Positions 1-11,814 of a DNA stretch of 64,000 nt are shown here, piece by piece. Origin of the DNA: Rhynochetos jubatus (lineage: Eukaryota; Chordata; Aves; Eurypygiformes; Rhynochetidae); assembly GCA_027574665.1 (NCBI GenBank), contig CM050653.1:14530664-14594663 (forward strand), read 5' to 3'. How positions within the stretch are numbered: position 1 is the first letter of the stretch; the number at the start of each line of letters is the position of its first letter. A program made the position numbers and the translations under genes. The notes under the pieces are model-generated. The model ran no database searches and was not told the origin of the DNA. It saw nothing but the letters and a program-made list of their open reading frames with translations.

Positions 1-3000
1 TTTCCTAGGCCACAACGATCAGCCCTCTAGTTTCTCAGAGGACAGATTTAGAGTCAGTGCCCTAAAAAGCACCATTAAAGTATCCGTTCAGACTGTGGAC
101 TCATTCCTGCGGTAAAAGGTGCACACGTGCCGGCAGTAATATGTGAAATATTTAGTATTACAAAGGCTGGTGATTTGGAAATTTAAGCCATTTTCACTTC
201 TGTGCAAAGCGACTACATGAAGAAGTTGGAACATAATTCTTCCTCTCTGTTCACAACTCTGCTAGCGCTAATGCAGAATTACTGTAACTACAACAATGGA
301 CTTGGGTGGTTTTGGGGGAGGGGACATCTGCAATTCTTCTCACCCTCCCACCCTGTGTCTTCAACAGTGTCATTGACACATACTAGGAGGTGTCACAAGT
401 CCGAGACTCCCTTTACCCCTTTTTTTCCTTTACACAAAGTTCATACTGATGAAGCCCCACAGCCCCACCAAATTACACCCAGCAGCTTTGGTTCCCAACA
501 GGAGCTCTTCTACATTTTGGGGGGGTAAAGTCTACCTCCAAATATTATTGATTGTATTCTAGCACTTGACAGAGTGAGCTAAGCTTTTGCATACACAGGA
601 TGACCTTTTACTTTAAGGCCACAAAAGGAACAGGATGTATTTATACGAGTAAGGTGACAACCAATACTTTCCAAACACTGCCAGATGGTGTATCAACAGC
701 AAAATTGCAGTCCTGCAATTCTAATTCTAACGAGGATATCCAAGATTACTTGGTGTATGTATTTTATGTGTTGCTTTTGTGTCATTTTGCTCCGTACAAT
801 TGGGTCTTCCCGCTCCTAGGATTTACGGCTATACAAGATGCATATTCTGTGCAGTTGAAGGGAGACAGTTATTCCTCAAACTCCTTGCCCAAGAAATTTA
901 ACACCATCACGCTACTAAAAATATCACTAATACCTTTTGTATTGACACCACAGATGACTCAAATTTACCTGCCTTTATTTCTTGGTTTAAAACTCTGCAC
1001 GTCTAATTCTGCCTCACAACCCGTCCAGCACACCATTCCCCATCTTTTTTGGCCTCTCCTTTTTCCACACAAGAATGCTTGGTTTGCCTGAAATACATGA
1101 AAGAGAAGAATGCGGTCACGGGATGACCTGTACTGCTCAGATATAAGGCAGCAAGTGTATCACAGCTGCCAGTTCCCAAGATACCGTTTCCATGGAGGAT
1201 AACTTGTACTACTGTCTAAAATAAAGGGGCATGAAAACTCAGGGGCAGGGGAGCAAGAAAACATATAGATAAGAGAACTAGCTCTAGACTTAAGTGCACT
1301 GCTGAAGCTCTTATGATGTCGCAATCACCAAAGAGTATCTCCAGCTAACAGCAGCTGAAAATCTCCACTGATAATGCTGAAACCCATTACACATGGCGTA
1401 AAGGGCATGAAAAAAACCCTCTTTTCACATCAAATTCCATCAGAACACCGTTCTACCAGGAACACAAGAAATTCAATGGATTTGTACCCCTCTGTCACCC
1501 ACTTTTCCTCAATCTTTCATCCTGTTGCTTCCTTCTTTAGTGGGAGGAGCCTGATGACCAAGCCCAGGCAACAGAGGTAAACTCAAGCATGGCTTTCTTG
1601 GCTAATGCGTTCAGTCGTTTTCAAGCTCTGGTTCTGGGGTTCACCAGTCACGTTTTGTGGATTTTTGGAAGAGGACTGAGAAAAGCAGGTTCATACACAC
1701 CATGAAACCATCATTTTCAGCACCATAATCTGTGTCTGCTATTACCTTATGATCAGTAGCTTTTCTTCTAAATCCTCTTTCCTTTTATAACGCATTTTCT
1801 CCTAACAATGGCCACTACAAATCTTCCATCATTACCTTTCGTCTATTCACCTCACTCTCTCATCAGTTTTGTGGTTTCCTCATTTGGAGAATAAAACCAG
1901 AAACGGCAGAAAGACACTTACTGCACTTGGGGCGTAACATTCCCACATATGTGTAGGTCGCGTTCACGCAGGTTTGTGCGTGCCGAGTTGTTCTCTCAGA
2001 CCCTGTTAGAGATTCTCAGTGGGCACTCCACTGCAGAGGTAGGCAGGTGTTTTCAACAACTGTCCATTCGAGTAAACAAAAAAATATTCTGATTACAGAA
2101 ATGCGTTTGAAACAAAAGGGTAAACTGCTAAAAGCCAGGTTAATAGCATGAACGTAGAAGCAGAGAGCAGTATGAGTCCACAGTGGATGTGCAGCACTTC
2201 ACTTAGTAGTTTAAACACGTCATTGGAAAATGCAACGTTCGTTACCAGCAAAGGACTGTAAATAATTTGTTGCTTCAGCTGTTACGACTTCGGTTTTCTT
2301 GCCCTTTCAATTCCTCTATCCCCTCCCACATACTGCTGTTTTTATATATAGCCAACACCACCAGATGTCACTTTGTCAACTGCCACCAATACACCGTCAC
2401 CCCTTTCTGATGAGGTTTCTGCTACTTCTTTCAGTTATGTCTAAGCTTTCTAGCATTAGGAAAGCTAGGAAGGGGAGAAGGAGGTGTTAAAAAACAAAGT
2501 CTGAACTAAGACTCCATAAATGTAAACAGTTCTTTCATCGTGGTTTTAGTTCACATGATAAACTAAGCTAAATAAGGGAAGGGAAGCTAAACCACACAGG
2601 CTGATCTCTCTCTCGAGTTAAATTAAAAATACAATTATGGAAAAGGATACCATTACACTGCTAAGGGCCAGGATTTTGCATGTTTTTAGCAACAGAAAAC
2701 CTGTGCCATTAAAGGACTGATAGAGTTTGTGGAACGTGGAAAAGGTGATTTTGCTTTTTTTCTTCTTTTTGCACTTTAACAAGTGACTCCAGTGTCCCAA
2801 GGAACAGTGTCTGTCAGAATGATATGTATCACTGAGAAAAAATGAAATATAAACAGAAAAAAGAAACATAAACAAGTGTGCAGATGGAAAGAGGAATTAG
2901 GGAAACACAAGACACTTTTTTCAAATATTTATCCAATTACCAATACATAAATAACCAAACAAATGGCCCACTGGCTCAACATATAAAAATAATTCATTAA
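1..3000. other. Downstream intergenic sequence
   Basis: Unique-looking AT-rich sequence with no supported gene. The open frames at 202-528 and 600-1091 on the plus strand have low-complexity or unordered translations and no recognisable domain. A minus-strand AATAAA at 974-979 could be a more distal CCNY poly(A) signal, but nothing else supports that. In mammals GJD4 follows CCNY; no connexin-like frame is visible here. Confidence 0.6.
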
Positions 3001-3024
3001 GACAACGATGCTTGAAGGGACAGG

Positions 3025-3030
3025 TTTATT
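3025..3030 (-). terminator. Candidate distal poly(A) signal of CCNY
   Basis: A minus-strand AATAAA followed, in the direction of transcription, by a CA about 14-18 bases on and by a T/GT-rich stretch. It is the farthest canonical hexamer from the stop codon before the next one at 974-979. Assignment to CCNY is by position only. Confidence 0.4.
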
Positions 3031-5316
3031 ACATCTCCCACACCTTTTCGTTTCTGAGCCGGTGACCAAAGCAATAATGAAAACCTTAGTCCAGAAAACA
3101 TTTACAGCAAATTTAGTGTCAGGTTCTGCAATGAAAAACACAATGTATTTGTGCTGTTAAACACTATTTGGTTCTCCTCCCTTCTCACGCCCCGGGTGAT
3201 TCTCTAACCTTGCAATGGCATTTTCCGTACAGTAATGCTTAAAAAACTCCACTAAACACAATATAATCCTAAATAATAATTCATTTTTAATTACATGGTA
3301 TAGAATACCTTGCAAACAAAAGACACCCATTAAGATTTACTGACAGGTACTGTATTTTTTGGCAACCCTGGAACAAATCAGAAGAAAACACAAAGGATTA
3401 TTCTATAACCATGAGGGAAAGAAACGTCCATCTAGATGTAGAGGATTCATACGGCAAAACTTAAAAGAAAAAATCCACGCTTACAGCAGATTTTTTTTTT
3501 AATTCTTAGTGCAAGAAACATAACCAAGTTAATCACAGAATCAGTACTAATTAAGAATATGGAAAATTCTCCTATACAGAGGTAGAGTCCAGTGCACAAG
3601 GCTAAAACGATATTCAATAGTCTAAACAAGACTGAGCCAGGTTTTACGGAATCCACTTGTTAAAGTATCAGACTGTATGTACATACATACAATAAATAGA
3701 CTATACAATCTTTAAAGTAGTTTAATAAACTTCACAAAAATTATAGTAGATGCATCGAGATCTTTACATAATCCAAAGTTCATATCTCTATCACCCAGAA
3801 ATGGATAAAACCAATATTCCTGATATCAAGTTAAATGGAAAATAGTTTAGCAAAGTGTTGATAAATCAAAATATTTTATGCATTTTAAAGCCTAAATTTA
3901 TGCTTATAAAGGATGAATTTCAATGCTCTGAAAATGTTCCTTTTGATACTATCTGTAAAGAGGTTTCAAATGCTGTAACTTGCATTTGTATTGTTATAAA
4001 CACTTTTCCTTACATTCCATGTTCAAGGGAAAACCAGACTTGGATACTCACAGTTCTGATGCATTGGCACAACAAGAAGCGATGAGAATTAGATTATTGT
4101 CAGGGCCCAAAGGACATCAGGAGAATTTATGGACAAAACCTTCATGTCTCAAACTACACAAATCACATTAGAAAGTTAACAGAAAACTGTTTGGCATTAC
4201 TACTTCAATCCTGTCAGCGCCTCTCTGCCCGAAGGCATCCGATTAGCATTGCACGGAACATCAAGTGAGCATCTCTGGGCCCCCACGTTTACTACAAGCC
4301 CATAGGGCTTAATAAAACAAATACGGAATCCTTATGGTTTACCACAGTAGTGCATAATTCAGGGATGTCTGTTGTCATTCATTTCACTGATAGTCACAAA
4401 GAAAGGATTTCAGGGAAGTGTGAATTTTCAGCTGTATCTTTCTAAACTGTGAATTAAAAAAAAAGGGGTGTGGGTGTGGAATCACCCTGGGGTGTTATAA
4501 AGCCAATATGCTTACATTGACAAGTTATTTTTTATAAAAGGTTATTACAAATTCCAAGGGGGCAACAGCCACAGTAAGAGGGAACTAGTAACAGCAACAG
4601 AAGAGCTTTATGAGTTGAAAATTATGTTCACAGTTCGGTTACTTTTAATTTCCATAAGCACCTACGCTGAAAAACACAAGGGTTTTAGCTTCAAAATCCA
4701 ATCTACTTGTGACAAATACCTTAAGATTTACATTCTGCTCTTCCACAGGCCTTCCTGCTGGAACAATTTTTTTAATTATTTTTTATTTTATACAAACAGG
4801 CTCACTTTGATTTAAAGTAAACATACAAAAATTGAGAGTATTGCTTGCAACAATGGACCTGGAGGTGAAGGAATGAACTAGTCAGGCCATACAAAAAAAA
4901 AAAAAACCAACCCACACTACAATATCCCTCAAAACGCATTCTGCTAAAATTCTAATGCTATGAAAATCTGCAAAAAGGATCACAAGATCTGTTGCAAATT
5001 TCAGAAATTTGGCCCAAGTCTTATCATCATCATCTGAATACTTTAATAACTGTATCTTTATATTAAGGAAAAATAAATGATTCCAAGAACTCAGGAAGGC
5101 ACACGCACCCAAGTACACTATAAATAAAACACATCATGAACTTAGGAAGATCTTCTGATCCCTGTACACACTTTTGGTTCAGCACTATGGTCAAGTTCTC
5201 TCTTTTGAAATACAATAAAAGGCATACAAGAAATATAACATATGCATAATAATTATGAAGAATAATGCTAATAAGACAGCTTACAGAGAAAAGTGCAGTG
5301 AAAAAACCCAACACTA

Positions 5317-5322
5317 TTTATT
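5317..5322 (-). terminator. Candidate proximal poly(A) signal of CCNY
   Basis: A minus-strand AATAAA about 600 bases after the stop codon. It would give a short 3' UTR. A further AATAAA lies at 4782-4787 in a T-rich plus-strand stretch. Use of either is unproven. Confidence 0.3.
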
Positions 5323-5410
5323 CAGGGGCTTGTGCTACTGTAAATACAGACTTCGTATTTGCTGCTGTCCAAGGGGAAGAATTTATCCTGGGAAGCAGCA
5401 ATGAGGAATG

Positions 5411-5452
5411 CAAAAAACAACAACAACAACAAAAAAAAATAAAAATAAAAAG
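5411..5452. repeat. A-rich (CAA)n simple repeat
   Basis: Four CAA units followed by A-rich sequence with scattered T. It lies in the probable CCNY 3' UTR, where the transcript would read as a U-rich (UUG)n tract. Confidence 0.85.
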
Positions 5453-5915
5453 AGGTGTTAAGAGAAACCTTAAGGATGGAACTCTCCCGACTTCATTCCT
5501 CTAGTGCACAGTCATCTGACTCCATGGTTTGTTTTCATGCTGCCATTTCTCTTCACGAGTACAGCATGTTAGAAAATGGCACAGTTCCTAAATATTTTTC
5601 TGCCTCTACTTCATGTTTTGTTTCTTCTTCCAAGCACCTGATTTGCTGTTTCCTCATCAAAAGGGTAAAGCTGTTTGCAAAAGTGAGAAAAAATTGTTGT
5701 CCATCTTCTCTCCTGAACACTGATTTCTCCATTTCTCCTTCCACTGGGTATTTTACTTGTGTGCTACACAATGGGGAGGCACTGTAAAGGCAGCTTGACA
5801 GATTTAAAAATAAAAAAATCAAAAGTCTTTTTTCTTTATCCCCCCGCCCCCAGCCCACCCCAAAAAAATGGATGGATGAAACAGTACGTCCATAGGAATA
5901 TTCCAGTCTGCTCCG

Positions 5916-6032
5916 TTAGGAGATAATAGCAGGGGACCATCTAACCACAGTCAGATTGTCAGCACTGACTGACCGTTTCTTTGCAGCTTTCCTGAAGTCC
6001 TTATATTTATCTTCACACAGGCGGGAAATGGC
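5916..6032 (-). CDS. CCNY: CCNY final coding exon, residues 304-341, second 14-3-3 site
   Basis: A coding part of 117 nt including the TAA stop, with acceptor cttacag after a pyrimidine-rich stretch. It encodes AISRLCEDKY, then KDFRKAAKKRSVSADN and a tail ending RWSPAIIS. Numbered from the joined exons, the second Ser of RSVSAD is residue 326, the other published 14-3-3 binding serine of cyclin Y; its Arg at -3 is kept. Several residues around it differ from my memory of human CCNY (Phe for Leu, Lys-Ala-Ala-Lys for Arg-Ser-Ala-Arg, Val-Val for Leu-Pro). The tail is the most variable part of the protein seen here, while the phosphorylation motif stays intact. Confidence 0.95.
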   Translation of the reverse strand, partial: AISRLCEDKYKDFRKAAKKRSVSADNLTVVRWSPAIIS

Positions 6033-7295
6033 CTGTAAGACAAAAGAATGGAAGAACCTCAGTTGCATTGGCCATGGCTGTACAGGCAGAACAAAACTGG
6101 ATGCAGATTGCTACATACAGGCAGAATTACCAAGTCATTTCATTAAGCAAAACACATGAAGAGTTCTCCCCAAATCATCCTCCTCATTATTAATCTTGAA
6201 AGAAAGAAACACACTGGAATTGCACTGCCCGCCACAGCTGCTTTTGAAGGACCCAGTGTCTATATTCCAAGCCCTTTTCTTTACAGGTTAACTGTCACAA
6301 ATCTCTCCAAGGTAGCTGACTATGCCTACCCACTGCTATACAGTAACTCCTATACAGAACTTCACTGGTGCAGAATTGTGGAAAACTTACTTAAGTGATT
6401 ACAGAAAAGGTAAGTATATTTGGAGAATTTATAAAGAGGATGGCTCTGAATTGTTTTAATTCCCGACAGGTCTTGTAGTAATTCTCTTTTTCTGTACTGA
6501 TAAATGGTTTGGCGGAACATTTGCCCCGCTTTGCTTACAGAGCTGATGTTTACTTGCCTTTCGGAAGGAGATGGTGATTTCTGTGTGATTGGGCTATCTT
6601 ATATGGTGCCAGTGGGAAACATAACTCACATTTAAAATATAATCTGCATTAGAAATGCATAGAAATGTTAAAAACCTTTTAAAGCAAGAGACAAACATTA
6701 TGCAAATGTCAGCTCCTATTATACTACTGGAGTTAACGTTTTATGCTTCTTCCACTGTTTTTAGCCAAGCTGAAAACAAGTATTTATTATGGACCTCATA
6801 TGCATAAATATACTGTGCCCTAAAATAGCATGGCTATTAGAGGTCATATGGTTGGGACAGGCTATGGTTGGCACCAGTAAGGATGTTAACTGTGGGATGA
6901 ACACGCAGAGCTGCAGAGACAGCTCACTGCAAGGAGTACTTAAGGTCAAAATAAAAAAATAAGATGAACTAAAGCAGTATTTTTATTTACTCAGGAATGC
7001 TTAAGTAGTGTCTTAAGACAGGATGTTTAATAAAAAGTACTGTACAAACAAAACCAGTACAGGTGTTTGATCGTAAAACAAGGCAATATAAATAAAACAG
7101 CCTGACTCCATTGATCAGCACTTTCTTTCTTGATCTTTACCTCCACAGCACAGCAAGTTGTAGCAGTAAAGTGTCCTTTAATTTTAATAGTCCTGCAAAG
7201 ACCAGAGGCAGGTATGACAGAAGCACACAATTCTCACCTCTGAGAGCAAGTTCACCTAATGCTTTGGTCAAGCCAGCCACAAAACACGGTTAACT

Positions 7296-7357
7296 TAAAA
7301 AAACCAACCAACCAAACAAACAAAAAAAAAAACCCCCACAAACCCAAAACAACACAA
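7296..7357. repeat. A/C-rich low-complexity tract
   Basis: Irregular A runs broken by CC and CCCCC, including aaccaaccaaccaaacaaac. On the transcript strand it reads as a G/T tract. Similar tracts recur across the window. Confidence 0.85.
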
Positions 7358-10300
7358 ATCCTATGACCACCAACAAGAAACCAGTTGCTACTTTTTAGCT
7401 GGAACCCAAATTTCCTTTTGTTAAGACCATTCTTGAAGAGTTTTCTTTCCTGATGCAAATGAAGAGAACAGAGTAAAACAGAGCAAATATTCTGGTTGCT
7501 TTGTAGGCTATAACTTAACTCACTTAGAAATGTTTAATAACAATATATTTAATTTAACCAGGAACTCAATGGACTAAGGAAGTTTATGCAATTTAATCGG
7601 ATTTAAAATCCAATAGATGAGAAGCGTTTAAACATGGAATGATGTGCCAAGACATGGCTTGCCAAATAGGTGTACAAAGTGGAGCTCAGCTTCCAGCTGC
7701 CAAATCAGGCTATTATCTTTGACATCAAACAGCCAGAGAAGGTAATCACTTCAAAATTGCCTGTTCCACAGGAAAATTTCTGTTCTGGCACTTGGTCAGA
7801 CAAAATGAATTCTGGTTGGAAGCGTCACCTAATATTTGGCATCTCTAGTCTCTGGTGATTAATCATATGGATAAGAAACACAGTGACTGCTGTTTAAAGC
7901 AATACTGTATCTAAAGATGCCTCTTCACTTGCAAATAATTCATAAAATTGACATTTGGGGGCTACTTGGCAAGTTAATCAACTTGAACATAACATGGGAC
8001 ACAAGACAAAACCAGAAAACAATAAATATTTACTATTGTCCCTCAGTTAAAATAAATCCAAATAGCTCATAAACACCTTTCTGTCATCCGATATTTCTGT
8101 TGCTTTTACAGCTAGAAAAAGAAACCATTTTTTACAGTTGCATGGGACCACTTCTCATATGAAATCAAAACATTCTTAAAAACAGCAACACTATTCAACC
8201 ATGTGAAATTCTGTTGGACTTGACTGTAATATGTGTAATCAGCTAGAAAAATGCATACATATATATTCTTCATTATATAGATGCATACAGAACTAGAAGT
8301 CAGTTCCTCTGCTGAGTTATATGACTCTAGATGAGACTTTGGTCACCAGTGAAGGGGGCGGGTAAAGAGAAAGGAGTAGGGACAAAGGGAATAGTAGTAT
8401 AAATTTTGGCTGCATGCACATCTGTGCAGGGCAGGAAAGCAGCAGGACTGGCTATGACTTCACTGCTGGGAGTGTACAAGGGCACACAACTGCGAGTGCT
8501 GCAACACACCCAAAACACGGACAAACCAGAGAGAGCTTAGCAGGGTTACATATATGGAAAAATTAAAAAATCACTAGTACTACTAGTAGTTCTGATGATG
8601 GAGGTTCTCCTTAATTTATGGATAATGAAAAGAAGAGCAATCAGGTCATTTCTGACAAACAGCAGGGGAGTTCTGCTCTCCCTTTCCTTCTTGGCTAAGA
8701 GGTTTCTGAACATACAAAACACGCAGGATGGCAATCAATCACTGTGGCAGCGGGAAGCTGGATGGATATAAAAACACCTCTCTACTTGTAACTTACATCT
8801 TTTGCTCCTCTTTTTTGTCTGTTTGATCTATGGGACTGTACCTCTTTAGGGTCAAGAAAATACAGCATGCAGTTCAAAGAGCCTGAACTGTGTCTTCAAG
8901 CACTATCCTAACGATAAAAAGCACAGACAACATACAGTCAGTTCAACTGGGAGAGTACTAACAACTGCTCTTACAAAATCCAGCCTTGAAACGAGCACAG
9001 TGCTAAGATGACAAGCAGAAATAGGGTAGGCACGTTTTGCAGACATGTCCCAAAGAGCAGAGTCTGACTCACATTTAGCTCAGTACACGAGAGAACAACC
9101 AGGTGCAAGAGTAGGAAATTACAAACAGTGGATTAAGGTTGGATATCCAACAACCTTCTTGGCAGAAAAATATCCCGTATGAGAAAATAGTTTCTCAGGA
9201 GAAGAAAAGGAAGTCTTGACATTTGACATAATTAAAAGGAAGGAGAAAACACACTACAACATATGCTGGTTGGAACAAACAGCGTTGGCAGGTGGACAGA
9301 ATGGATGATCTAATGAAAGGTTATTTGCCCTTTTTAACTCGCATGATTCCATACAAGGGGGGTGTGTGGGAGTGGCAAAAAAAAAGGGAGGTCATGAAAA
9401 TGGTTCCGGGCTACTAGGTGGAGTGGTATAACAAATCTAGGACATCCCAGCTAAGTCAACCTCCTGATACTTGCAAAACCAACGACACAGATTCTACCAT
9501 GGCAGATCTAATGTTCCTGCTTTAGATAAATGAAATAGCTTGAAAACACAAACATAGCAGAAATGTGTTACAATGTAACCGTTTGGCTATGCAAGATCTT
9601 AAATGTCAGTAATAGGCTGGTTTAAATCTTGGGACTGAGCTAGGCCCTTTCAGTTTACCAGACAAGGCAAATCTTTCCAGCACACACGTACATTGATGAG
9701 TCCGTTGTCTTTCACTGCAGACTGCAGCTCTTCTCTTAGTATCAAATATATCACAGCCTGGGTGGTACTACACCTACTCCACAATCCAGGCCACCGTTTT
9801 AGAAACGGAGAACTCGTGGCTGAACAGCACTCGAGGGACCTAGAGAAGTGCTGCAAATGCATTTTGATAACCCTTGGCAAGCTAAATGCCTAACTGTGCT
9901 CAAGGTACTAGGCTATCAATTACGCTGTCAACTAGTTTCAAGGGCGCACTAATGACAACCAAGGATTGCAGGGAACAAGGCAGGTCCCATCACATTCCCT
10001 TCCTTCTGGCCCCAGAACAGAGGCCTGCAGCTGGCAGACCAAGCTGGTTTCACAGCCGATACTGTCCCTCTTCCCTGAAGACATCCCCTTTGGCTAGCAG
10101 GGTTACTTTACAGCCAACTTCCGTGAGTAGCACAAAGCATTCCCAACATGGGAAAGCCTTTAATAATATGGATTTATTTAAAAAAACATATCCCATCCTT
10201 GCTTTTTAAGTATGCCTTCTCCTTAGTACAGAAGAACCACCAGTATTCTCTGGTAAATATACAGCCATTTCTTATTTTATTTTCTTTTAAGGTTTTAGGA

Positions 10301-11412
10301 GCCATTGTCGTTACCTTCATTTGTAACCCGGTGTTATACACTGCATGCAATATAGACTGACAGTGTTAGGAAACACTGTGTACTAAATTCTCTTTAAAAA
10401 CTAGTTCACTCAATTTTAACATATGTAATGGCACTTATTATCAAGACCCACCATCTAATAACTTATTGAACTACCTCCTTTTATTTCAGATTGCAATCTA
10501 AATGAGTTTTTGTTTTTTAAAATTCTCTTTAATAGAAATAAAATGTGATGCAAATATACAGCCCATTGCACACACAGATTTACGTTACATTCTTTTTGGA
10601 GCAATCTGTGAAATTTAGAAAGAATATTTAGAAAGAAAGAACGAGAAACACAGCTTAAGTGAAATCTGCTCTGAGTCTTTCTCCATCACTTTCTGTTCCC
10701 ATTACAGTCACAAACAAGTCAATTAACCTTCCCACGCATCATTTTCCCCCACAGAAATGTGTGTAGTGCTGCCTGCCTGTTTTACAGGAGCATTAGGGGT
10801 TTCAGTACATGCAAAGCTCACTAACCCACAGGCAAACTATCTCCAGTGCAAAGCTGTTGTATAATTAAGATGTGCACTGTTTAAAGCAGTTAGCATCTAA
10901 GGACAAATTTCATAATTAGTAACAAAATGCGTACACACTCATGCAATAATGCCCTTATTTCAAAAACTTCCTATCAGAAAGAAGAAAAATAGATTCCAGT
11001 CGTGCAAAGTGCCCACAATTGGCTGATGAATTAAAATTCCTCCTGTGTCTGTGTGAATTCATAGTGCCCTGTGTTCTACAGGTCCAGACCATCCGACAGT
11101 GCTTTCTGCACGTGGTAGATTCAGGTCTCAGAAGCATTCATGATTTATTCACTAAAGACGTGTGCTCATTTCTGTTTTCCTGTTACTGAGAAAAACACCA
11201 CGGGAGCAGACCTGGATCCACGTGAAGTGGAGCAGTAGCAGATAACAAGCACATGGAGTAGTTATTTTCAGCAATACTTGTTAATATTCTGTCCTTTAAG
11301 GTGGATAATCAGTTTCAAGAAGCCAAATGAACACAGAAAAACAGACTGTGAACAGAGTCATTGTGAAACTTGTGGGTACTTCCACAAGGCCAATTCAAGA
11401 CAACTGGAACTG

Positions 11413-11434
11413 AAAAAAAAAAAAAAAAAAAAAA
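11413..11434. repeat. Poly(A) run, 22 bases
   Basis: An uninterrupted run of 22 A on the plus strand, about 220 bases beyond the 3' end of the exon at 11652-11814. No flanking target-site duplication or retroposed sequence is evident. Confidence 0.9.
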
Positions 11435-11651
11435 GCAAAGCAAGATAAGGAATGAAGCAAATTGGGCCAGAAAGCTGTCCCCACATCCACAAACAAAGCA
11501 CAAACAAAATAGTTACGAAATTCAGGGCACAAGATATCCCAGCATCTCATGGGAATATTTGGGAAGAGATGGGAGAAAGGAGAAACAACACAAAAATTCC
11601 AAATCCCCCTATATATTCCACTCTGAGCATTCTAAAAAGAAAGTGTCTTAC

Positions 11652-11814
11652 CTCAAGTTTATATGCCCTGTCCCTGCTGAGGGGCTCCAAAGGAAAACTC
11701 AGGTTATTCGCTTCTGCCAGGGAACGCAAATCAAAATAATACTTGGCATAAACACTGGAGGGAACATTAATATTGAACTGCAACAGCTCAAGAAACTGGC
11801 GTTCCAGCTCATTC
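11652..11814 (-). CDS. CCNY: CCNY coding exon, residues 249-303, end of cyclin box
   Basis: A 163-nt exon with acceptor ttctacag and donor gtaaga. Its first base completes the Met codon, then [20 protein letters not shown] opens the last helices of the cyclin N-terminal domain. It continues through a segment with [14 protein letters not shown] and [14 protein letters not shown]. Asp and Tyr in SRDRAYKLE replace Glu and His of human CCNY as I recall it. The exon ends in phase 0. It belongs to the family's conserved region and joins in frame to the final coding exon at 6032. Confidence 0.97.

Larger units (their letters stand above)
3001..5915 (-). other. CCNY: Probable CCNY 3' untranslated region
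   Basis: The sequence after the stop codon is AT-rich with no coding potential on either strand, no CR1 and a short A-rich (CAA)n tract. Minus-strand AATAAA hexamers occur at 5317-5322, 4782-4787 and 3025-3030. The last has a GT-rich stretch about 20-30 bases further on, a reasonable cleavage context, so I take it as the distal end. The resulting UTR of about 2.9 kb is an inference. Shorter forms ending at the nearer hexamers are equally possible, and only 3' end or RNA data would settle it. Confidence 0.5.
6033..11651 (-). other. CCNY intron before the final exon
   Basis: A 5.6-kb intron bounded by gtaaga and cttacag. It holds an A/C-rich low-complexity tract at 7296-7357 and a 22-base A run at 11413-11434. 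A short tandem repeat of TTTAGAAAGAA-like units lies near 10616-10642. No coding exon, RNA gene or recognisable transposon was found. The overlapping open frames at 9650-9893 on both strands match nothing I know. Confidence 0.85.

Noticed and set aside
1-3000. Possible GJD4 (connexin) gene expected after CCNY
   Set aside because: No frame of sufficient length and no connexin-like Cys pattern is visible; the gene must lie further away or be absent.
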